DNA of 9,566 nucleotides, from assembly GCA_040375635.1 (NCBI GenBank), contig JBEISB010000083.1:1-9566 (forward strand). Reading direction: 5' to 3'. The position numbers were made by a program, and so were the translations under genes. Below the pieces are notes generated by a model, which made no database searches, was not told the DNA's origin, and saw nothing but the letters and a program-made list of their open reading frames with translations. Positions 4,503 to 9,566 of the stretch are shown here, in pieces. How positions within the stretch are numbered: position 1 is the stretch's first letter; every line of letters begins with the position of its first letter. The stretch comes from OLB11 sp040375635. Lineage in GTDB: Bacteria > Bacteroidota > Bacteroidia > Chitinophagales > Chitinophagaceae.

Positions 4503-6623
4503 ATGTTTAATATTAAAACAAGCACTTTCGACATAGGTGATGGCCGCATGGTCAGCATCGAAACTGGCCGCCTTGCCCGTCAGGCTAATGGCTCCGCCCT
4601 CGTACGCATGGGTAATTGCGCCATTTTAGCTACCGTTGTAGCCAATAAAGAACCTAAACCGGGACAGTCATTCTTTCCTCTTTCTGTAGATTACCAAGAG
4701 AAGTTCGCCGCAGCTGGTCGTATTCCTGGTTCTTTTTTCAAGCGTGAAGGACGCTTAAGTGATTATGAAATCTTGATTTCACGCTTAATAGACCGCGCCT
4801 TACGTCCTTTATTCCCTTCTGATTATCTCTGTGATGTGCAGGTGTTAGTGACCCTCATTTCTTCAGATCCTGAAATTATGCCTGATGCACTTGCTGCCTT
4901 AGCGGCTTCATCGGCCTTAGCTGTTTCTGATGTGCCTATCGAAGATATTATCTCCGAAGTGCGTGTTTCGCGTATCAATGGTAAGTTCATTATCAACCCA
5001 ACGCGCAGCCAGATGAAAGAAACCGATATGGACTTCATCATCGCGGCTACCGAAAAGAACATCATGATGGTAGAGGGTGAGAGTAAAGAATGTAGCGAAG
5101 CAGACCTAGTAAAAGCCATTGAAATTGGTCACGAAGCGATTCGCGTTCAAATCAAGGCACAGAAAGAACTTTGGGCTCTTTGCGGATCTCCAGCCAAGCG
5201 CGAATACACCAAACCCTATACAAACGAAGAGCTGAATCAAAAAATTACAGCCTTTGCAAAAGATAAGGTGTATGCCATTGCCAAATCAGCCTTAGCGAAA
5301 AAAGATCGCGCTGATGCTTTCAAAGCAGTTTCTGCCGAACTTATCGAACACCTCGGAGAATTAAGTCCTGAAGACGCTTCCCTGGTTGGTATGTATTTAC
5401 ACGACTTAGAAAAAGACGTGATTCGTAACATGATGATCGACGAGAAAGTTCGTTTAGATGGTCGTGCTCTCGATCAAGTTAGACCTTTAGAAATGGAGAT
5501 AGACTTATTGCCTTCTCCCCATGGTGTTTCATTGTTTACACGCGGCGAAACCCAATCCCTTTCAACAGTAACCTTAGGCACACCCGACGACGAAAAATTA
5601 ATCGAAGATGCAGAGGTAAGCGAATACAGCAGTTTTTACCTGCATTATAATTTCCCTCCGTTCTCTACCGGCGAAATCAAGCCAATGCGTGGACCGGGCC
5701 GTCGTGAAGTAGGTCATGGTAATTTAGCCCAACGCTCCCTCAAGCAAATTCTACCTGCAAAAGAAAAATTCCCTTACACAGTACGTATCATTTCTGATAT
5801 CTTAGAAAGTAATGGCTCGTCATCAATGGCTACCGTTTGTGCGGGTTCATTAGCATTGATGGATGCAGGCGTACCGATGCAAAAACATGTTTCTGGTGTG
5901 GCGATGGGATTGATTTCACGTGCCGATGGAAAATGGGTAGTACTTACCGATATCTTAGGAGACGAAGATCATTTAGGGGATATGGACTTTAAAGTAACCG
6001 GAACTCGCGATGGTATTTGCGGTATCCAAATGGATATTAAAGTAGACGGATTAAGCATGGACGTGATGATGCAAGCCTTAGAGCAAGCGAATCGCGGACG
6101 TATGCATATCCTCGATGCTATGTATACCTGCATTCCAGAACATCGTGCAGAATTGAAGCCTCATGCTCCTCGTATGGAGTTTATGGTTATCGATAAAGAA
6201 TTTATTGGTGCAGTTATCGGGCCAGGCGGAAAAATCATACAAGAAATTCAGCGTGAAACCGGCACAACCATTACCATCGAAGAGGTAGACAATAAGGGAG
6301 AAGTAAGTATTTTCTCTAAACATAAAGAAGGTTTAGACAAGGCGGTGGCTTGGGTTCGTGGTATCGTTCAGGTGCCTGAAATTGGAGCTACTTACGAATC
6401 GACAGTAAAATCGATAATGCCGTTCGGTGCGTTTGTAGAATTTATGCCAGGAAAACAAGGCTTGTTACATATTTCAGAAATCAGCTGGCAGCGCCTAGAA
6501 ACAATGGACGGCGTGTTTAAGGAAGGCGATAAAGTAACCGTAAAATTAACGGGTACCGATCCTAAAACCGGAAAATATAAGTTCTCTAGAAAGGTATTAT
6601 TGCCAAAACCAGAAGCTAATTAA
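4503..6623 (+). CDS. pnp: Polyribonucleotide nucleotidyltransferase (PNPase)
   Basis: Trimeric 3'-to-5' phosphorolytic exoribonuclease that releases nucleoside diphosphates, and can also add 3' tails. All five parts are present in 706 residues, the normal length: a first RNase PH domain (about 1-215, with GRIPGSFFKREGR), an all-helical linker (about 240-310), a second RNase PH domain (about 318-545, starting near VRLDGR), a KH domain around 567-600 (VIGPGGKIIQEI) and an S1 domain (about 625-700, ending LLPKP). Catalytic residues are intact: S439-S441 in SNGSSS, and D489, D495 and K497 in EDHLGDMDFK, equivalent to E. coli D486, D492 and K494. The ATG at 4503 gives MFNIKTSTFDIG, a usual N-terminus. 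There is no C-terminal extension after S1. It follows rpsO but is separated by a terminator and a long leader, and is closed by its own terminator. With rng in the same window, it forms a local RNA-decay cluster. Confidence 0.98.
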   Translation: MFNIKTSTFDIGDGRMVSIETGRLARQANGSALVRMGNCAILATVVANKEPKPGQSFFPLSVDYQEKFAAAGRIPGSFFKREGRLSDYEILISRLIDRALRPLFPSDYLCDVQVLVTLISSDPEIMPDALAALAASSALAVSDVPIEDIISEVRVSRINGKFIINPTRSQMKETDMDFIIAATEKNIMMVEGESKECSEADLVKAIEIGHEAIRVQIKAQKELWALCGSPAKREYTKPYTNEELNQKITAFAKDKVYAIAKSALAKKDRADAFKAVSAELIEHLGELSPEDASLVGMYLHDLEKDVIRNMMIDEKVRLDGRALDQVRPLEMEIDLLPSPHGVSLFTRGETQSLSTVTLGTPDDEKLIEDAEVSEYSSFYLHYNFPPFSTGEIKPMRGPGRREVGHGNLAQRSLKQILPAKEKFPYTVRIISDILESNGSSSMATVCAGSLALMDAGVPMQKHVSGVAMGLISRADGKWVVLTDILGDEDHLGDMDFKVTGTRDGICGIQMDIKVDGLSMDVMMQALEQANRGRMHILDAMYTCIPEHRAELKPHAPRMEFMVIDKEFIGAVIGPGGKIIQEIQRETGTTITIEEVDNKGEVSIFSKHKEGLDKAVAWVRGIVQVPEIGATYESTVKSIMPFGAFVEFMPGKQGLLHISEISWQRLETMDGVFKEGDKVTVKLTGTDPKTGKYKFSRKVLLPKPEAN

Positions 6624-6644
6624 TGTCATTTATATCATCATATT

Positions 6645-6670
6645 AAAATCGCCTTCGGGCGATTTTTTTT
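6645..6670 (+). terminator. UUCG-tetraloop terminator of pnp
   Basis: AAAATCGCC (6645-6653) and GGCGATTTT (6658-6666) form a 9-bp stem closed by the extra-stable C(UUCG)G tetraloop. The T-run continues to 6670. The A-run before the stem also gives it some terminator shape on the - strand, but no gene reads in from that side. Confidence 0.93.
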
Positions 6671-6719
6671 GCTCACATCTCCAAATTCAAAATCCCTAAA
6701 ATTCTCTTAAAAAAAATCT

Positions 6720-6749
6720 ATGAAACTCAAGAGGCATTGATTAAATTTG
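6720..6749 (+). promoter_or_regulatory. Promoter of the cytochrome oxidase operon
   Basis: TAAATTTG (6742-6749) is a perfect Bacteroidota -7 box. ATG (6720-6722), 19 bases upstream, is a two-of-three match to the -33 TTG. Transcription would start near 6755, about 30 bases before the ATG at 6785. Because this box lies inside the longer open frame beginning at TTG 6737, it argues for the ATG as the real start. Confidence 0.6.
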
Positions 6750-6784
6750 CCCATCTTTTGGCCTATCCAAAGAATGTAAAAAAT

Positions 6785-7363
6785 ATGACGACAACTGTTT
6801 CGCAGCGCCAACGCATACATCCTCATAAGCTTTTGATGTGGATTGCTATCTGCAGCATCTCCATGATGTTTGCCGGATGGTCGAGCGCCGTAATGGTGCG
6901 TAAGGCGCAAGGAAATTGGCTTCTGTTCTCTATGCCCATTGCCTTTTGGTTTTCAACGGCTGTGATTCTGATTAGCAGTTTCACGATGCACTTATCGGTG
7001 AAATCTTTTCGTCAGCGCAATATGCCTTTATACAAGTCGTTCATTACCGTAACAGCCTTGTTAGGTCTATTATTTGCCTCTTTACAAATCTTTGGATTTT
7101 ATCAATTAACACACCATGGCGTTACCTTAGAAAGCAATGGCGAAGGGGTTTCTGGAAGTTTCTTATATGTCATTGCAGGGGTACATATCCTCCATGTATT
7201 GGGCGGGGTTATTGCTCTTTTGATTACCTTTTTATTAGCCCGATTTCGAAAAACCACAAAAGTTTATAGTGCCACCGGTATAGAAGTACTGGCAACGTAT
7301 TGGCACTTTGTAGATGCATTGTGGGTATACCTATTTCTGTTTTTCTTATACAATCAAAAATAA
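6785..7363 (+). CDS. Heme-copper oxidase subunit III family protein (first copy)
   Basis: Subunit III of an aa3-type cytochrome oxidase or a close relative; the subunit carries no redox centre and stabilises the catalytic core. From the ATG at 6785 the product is 192 residues with five predicted membrane helices, the short bacterial form. Family signatures are AGVHILHVLGGVIALL and the C-terminal YWHFVD (W173, H174, D177), followed by LWVYLFLFFLY. In the first helix (MWIAICSISMMFAG) the acidic residue conserved in canonical subunit III (bovine Glu90) is replaced by I25. This divergent copy is typical of tandem Bacteroidota arrangements, where it is followed by a more canonical subunit III. An upstream in-frame TTG at 6737 would add 16 residues but is within the promoter. 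The next gene begins 14 bases later, so the two are co-transcribed. Confidence 0.88.
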   Translation: MTTTVSQRQRIHPHKLLMWIAICSISMMFAGWSSAVMVRKAQGNWLLFSMPIAFWFSTAVILISSFTMHLSVKSFRQRNMPLYKSFITVTALLGLLFASLQIFGFYQLTHHGVTLESNGEGVSGSFLYVIAGVHILHVLGGVIALLITFLLARFRKTTKVYSATGIEVLATYWHFVDALWVYLFLFFLYNQK

Positions 7364-7377
7364 AAGTTTACATACGC

Positions 7378-8112
7378 ATGAGTTCAGTAGCATTAGAAAG
7401 CAATAAGAAAGTTTGGGGCGGCGGCAGAAGTCCGTTTAACCTCAGCTATGGCAAAATTATGATGTGGTATTTCTTGATGAGTGACGCCTTCACCTTTGGT
7501 GCCTTCCTCATTTCATACGGAACTACCCGTTTCTTTAGTTCGATATGGCCTGATGCCAATTCGGTGTTCAAATCGTTCCCGTTTTGTGGTGAAGCGAATT
7601 TGCCACTCATGTTTGTGAGTTTGATGACGTTTATCCTCATCATCTCATCGGTAACTATGGTTATGGCTGTGCATGCAGGACATTGTCGTGACAAAGCCGG
7701 TGTTATCAAATGGATGTTATGGACTATCTTAGGAGGTATCGCCTTTTTAAGCTGTCAAGCTTGGGAGTGGACTCACTTACATCATCATGGCGCTTGGTGG
7801 GGTTCTTTCCGTAATGGAGCCGGTGCGGAATTTCTTCCCCATTTCTTTGCCCATAATGTAGACCCTACCTTGTTTGCTGCTGAAGGTGCTGATGCTGCGC
7901 ATAAGTTCTTCAACTTCTTCTTTACCATTACCGGGTTTCATGGTGCTCACGTTGCCTCTGGTGTGGTGTTAAACATCATCATCCTTCTCAATACCATCAA
8001 TGGCACTTACGAAAAACGTGGTCACTACGAAATGGTAGAAAAAGTTGGACTATACTGGCACTTTGTAGATTTAGTATGGGTATTCGTATTCACTTGCTTC
8101 TATCTCCTATAA
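7378..8112 (+). CDS. Cytochrome c oxidase subunit III (second copy)
   Basis: Subunit III of an aa3-type oxidase in the cytoplasmic membrane, 244 residues from the ATG at 7378. Helix 1 contains LMSDAFTFGAF, where D36 occupies the place of canonical Glu90, a conservative change. Further landmarks are GFHGAHVASGVVLN, which fits the family motif G-F-H-x-x-H, and YWHFVDLVWVFVF at the C-terminus (W227, H228, D231). Between helices 3 and 4 an insert rich in His, Trp and Ala (WEWTHLHHHGAWW, then EFLPHFFAHN) makes it longer than the first copy; this insert is probably extracytoplasmic. A longer open frame from 7300 overlaps the preceding gene and adds non-family sequence, so it is rejected. It lies between the first subunit III gene (14 bases) and the subunit IV gene (46 bases) and belongs to one operon. 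The catalytic subunits are not in the window. Confidence 0.93.
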   Translation: MSSVALESNKKVWGGGRSPFNLSYGKIMMWYFLMSDAFTFGAFLISYGTTRFFSSIWPDANSVFKSFPFCGEANLPLMFVSLMTFILIISSVTMVMAVHAGHCRDKAGVIKWMLWTILGGIAFLSCQAWEWTHLHHHGAWWGSFRNGAGAEFLPHFFAHNVDPTLFAAEGADAAHKFFNFFFTITGFHGAHVASGVVLNIIILLNTINGTYEKRGHYEMVEKVGLYWHFVDLVWVFVFTCFYLL

Positions 8113-8158
8113 TGTCAATCGTTAACCTCAATAATTTATTAAAAGAAAAATTTTAGAT

Positions 8159-8548
8159 ATGGAATTCAGTAACTACGAATCAGACCAATCAGCCCTTTAT
8201 TCTGGAGAGCATCATATGGATGCTAACAGTGCAGATAGCAAATCAAAAGTAAAAAATATCATCAAGGTTACTGCTATCCTAACGGTGGTAACCATTGTAG
8301 AGGTTGGTTTAGGCTTATACGGACATAGTGTGGGTATGCCCAAATGGTTAATCAATAGCTTCTTTATATTACTGACGCTATTTAAAGCCGGATACATTGT
8401 AAAAATATTCATGCACTTAGGAGATGAAATCAAAAACATGATTCTCACCATCTTAATTCCACTTGCCTTATTTTTCTGGTTCATCATTGCCTTCTTGTGG
8501 GATGGTTCCTTCTGGTTGTGGATTAACCATGCATTTGGCATTCGATAA
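8159..8548 (+). CDS. Cytochrome c oxidase subunit IV family protein
   Basis: Small prokaryotic-type subunit IV (COX4_pro-like) of an aa3-type oxidase, 129 residues. A hydrophilic N-terminus of about 32 residues with several acidic residues and His-His is followed by three membrane helices (about 33-53, 62-85 and 92-114). The family signature is the second-helix end: FKAGYIVKIFMHLGDE (residues 75-90). TIVEVGLGLYG in helix 1 also fits Bacteroidota relatives. Its function is structural; no cofactor ligands are expected. It directly follows the two subunit III genes and a strong terminator ends the unit 20 bases after its stop. In many Bacteroidota SCO and DUF420 genes come next in this operon; here they are absent. 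Confidence 0.88.
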   Translation: MEFSNYESDQSALYSGEHHMDANSADSKSKVKNIIKVTAILTVVTIVEVGLGLYGHSVGMPKWLINSFFILLTLFKAGYIVKIFMHLGDEIKNMILTILIPLALFFWFIIAFLWDGSFWLWINHAFGIR

Positions 8549-8567
8549 CTAATTTAAAAATGACTAT

Positions 8568-8601
8568 AAATCCCCTTCACGATCTGGAGGGGATTTTTTT
8601 T
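8568..8601 (+). terminator. Rho-independent terminator of the oxidase operon
   Basis: AAATCCCCT (8568-8576) and AGGGGATTT (8588-8596) form a perfect 9-bp stem around an 11-base loop, followed by T to 8601. The 3'-end T-run is eight long including the stem bases. Confidence 0.9.
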
Positions 8602-8615
8602 ATGCGAGTTCACTC

Positions 8616-8646
8616 ATGTAATGTGCAGTAAAGAAAAGTATATTTG
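8616..8646 (+). promoter_or_regulatory. Promoter of the GSCFA gene, abutting its start codon
   Basis: TATATTTG (8639-8646) is a perfect -7 box. ATG (8616-8618), exactly 20 bases upstream, matches two of three bases of the -33 TTG. The box ends three bases before the GTG start at 8650, so transcription should begin at or just inside the start codon. Confidence 0.5.
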
Positions 8647-8649
8647 GCA

Positions 8650-9566
8650 GTGCAATTTCAAGTCCCCATTACTATCTCCTCTTTAGAACCGCGCATCAGG
8701 CATGCTGACGCGATAGCATTATGGGGTTCTTGTTTTACCGAGCATATGTCTGCTTTCTTGTCTCGCTATAAATTCTCTACCCTACAAAATTCACATGGTA
8801 TCGTTTTTAATCCCATTAGTGTATGCAATGCGATAATCGACTGTATCGATAGGAAAGAGTATACCGAAAAAGATCTCTTTTTTTTCAATGAGTATTGGCA
8901 TAGCTGGTATCATCATTCTGATTTTTCGGAATTGCATCTACAAGACAGTCTCGACAAGATAAATCATAGCATTCGTTCTCATCACGACTTTCTACAAAAA
9001 ACATCTTACCTAATTCTTACCCTCGGTTCGGCCTTTGGCTATCGACATAAAAAAACAAACCAGATCGTAAGTAATAATCATCGGGCGCCTGCACAAGAAT
9101 TTGAAAAAGAATTATTGAGTATCGATTCGATTTGTTTGGCACTAGAATCTTTACATCAGAAAATTCATCAATTCAATCCTTCCATTACCATTATTTATAC
9201 CGTGAGTCCGGTAAGACATATACGTGATGGTGTGATTGAAAATAATCGAAGCAAGGCACGCCTAATTGAAGCCGTGCATAGTTTATCAAACAGCTATTAT
9301 TTTCCGGCTTATGAATTGATCCTAGATGTGCTTCGTGATTATCGGTTTTATGATATTGATATGGTTCATCCCAATTATCAGGCCACTGCTTTTGTCTGGG
9401 AGAAATTTGTAGAACATTGCATCGATCCATCAGTGTATCCATTAATGAAACCCTTAGACCGATTATATAAAGCCAAGCATCATCGCCCAAAAAGTACAGA
9501 GAGTGCTGCTCATAAAAATTTTTTGTCCGAACATGTAACCCTTTGTCAGCAACTACTCCTCGAGCA
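8650..9566 (+). CDS. GSCFA-domain (SGNH-hydrolase-like) protein, 3'-partial
   Basis: No stop codon occurs before the window edge, leaving 305 codons visible of a family usually a little over 300 long, so little is missing. The GSCFA family is related to SGNH/GDSL esterases; the substrate is unknown. Blocks in order: GSCF (residues 26-29, the name-giving nucleophile-type block), NPIS (54-57), LTLGSAFGYR (123-132), NNHRAPAQEF (142-151, where relatives commonly have N-C-H-K), VSPVRHIRDG (185-194), NNRSKA (198-203), FPAYELILDVLRDYRFYDID (218-237) and MVHP (238-241), containing the catalytic-type Asp-x-x-His pair D237/H240. The GTG at 8650 is chosen because the product then starts MQFQVPI like its relatives; the next in-frame ATG (8746) would remove the GSCF block, and TTG 8644 lies inside the -7 box. 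It is a separate unit after the oxidase terminator. Confidence 0.88.
   Translation, partial: MQFQVPITISSLEPRIRHADAIALWGSCFTEHMSAFLSRYKFSTLQNSHGIVFNPISVCNAIIDCIDRKEYTEKDLFFFNEYWHSWYHHSDFSELHLQDSLDKINHSIRSHHDFLQKTSYLILTLGSAFGYRHKKTNQIVSNNHRAPAQEFEKELLSIDSICLALESLHQKIHQFNPSITIIYTVSPVRHIRDGVIENNRSKARLIEAVHSLSNSYYFPAYELILDVLRDYRFYDIDMVHPNYQATAFVWEKFVEHCIDPSVYPLMKPLDRLYKAKHHRPKSTESAAHKNFLSEHVTLCQQLLLE

Noticed and set aside
7300..7377. Upstream extension of the second subunit III gene
   Set aside because: It overlaps the conserved C-terminus of the first copy and adds residues unlike the family; ATG 7378 fits better.
9191..9490. 99-codon minus-strand open frame
   Set aside because: It is the antisense of the GSCFA gene, whose + strand frame shows conserved motifs throughout this stretch.
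1..9566. Mobile elements, CRISPR, defence or biosynthetic clusters
   Set aside because: No transposase, integrase, regularly spaced repeats, terminal inverted repeats or toxin-antitoxin-like pair was seen; gene content and base composition are uniform core chromosome.

Overview
The window reads as ordinary core chromosome of a member of the Bacteroidota, probably near the Chitinophagales/Sphingobacteriales, at roughly 40-45% GC. The evidence is the gene set: a short Rne/Rng-type RNase G beside a tiny AURKAIP1/COX24-like basic protein, tandem heme-copper oxidase subunit III genes followed by a small subunit IV, and a GSCFA-domain protein. The start regions agree. They mostly lack Shine-Dalgarno sequences, are A-rich, and several carry the phylum's -7 element (TAnnTTTG). 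I see no mobile element, CRISPR array, tRNA or rRNA. Every gene is on the + strand.

Layout, left to right. (1) 3-824: the cytoplasmic part of a membrane-anchored TPR protein whose N-terminus lies outside the window. (2) 854-943: a 29-residue, extremely basic, probably ribosome-associated protein, then a terminator. (3) 1043-2596: RNase G. (4) 2661-3215: a PnuC-type vitamin transporter. (5) 3256-3741: a stand-alone GyrI-like small-molecule-binding protein. (6) 3875-4147: rpsO (uS15) with its own promoter and terminator. (7) 4148-4502: a 355-base leader region with several possible regulatory signals. (8) 4503-6623: pnp, ending in a UUCG-tetraloop terminator. (9) 6785-8548: a cytochrome oxidase operon segment, two subunit III genes and subunit IV, with a promoter in front and a terminator behind. 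(10) 8650-9566: a GSCFA-domain (SGNH-hydrolase-like) protein, cut off at the right edge.

The first two thirds is mainly RNA and ribosome biology: RNase G and PNPase process and degrade RNA, uS15 and the small basic protein belong to the ribosome, and rpsO-pnp keeps the order known from many bacteria. The oxidase genes supply accessory membrane subunits of an aa3-type terminal oxidase whose catalytic subunits I and II must lie elsewhere.

I did not find a clear new system. The most useful non-obvious points are: the 29-codon gene; the GSCFA gene, which has no stop within the window; two genes whose -7 elements lie so close to the start codon that the mRNAs should be leaderless; a perfect Shine-Dalgarno octamer in front of a 10-codon reading frame between rpsO and pnp; and a PnuC lacking aromatic residues usual in the family.
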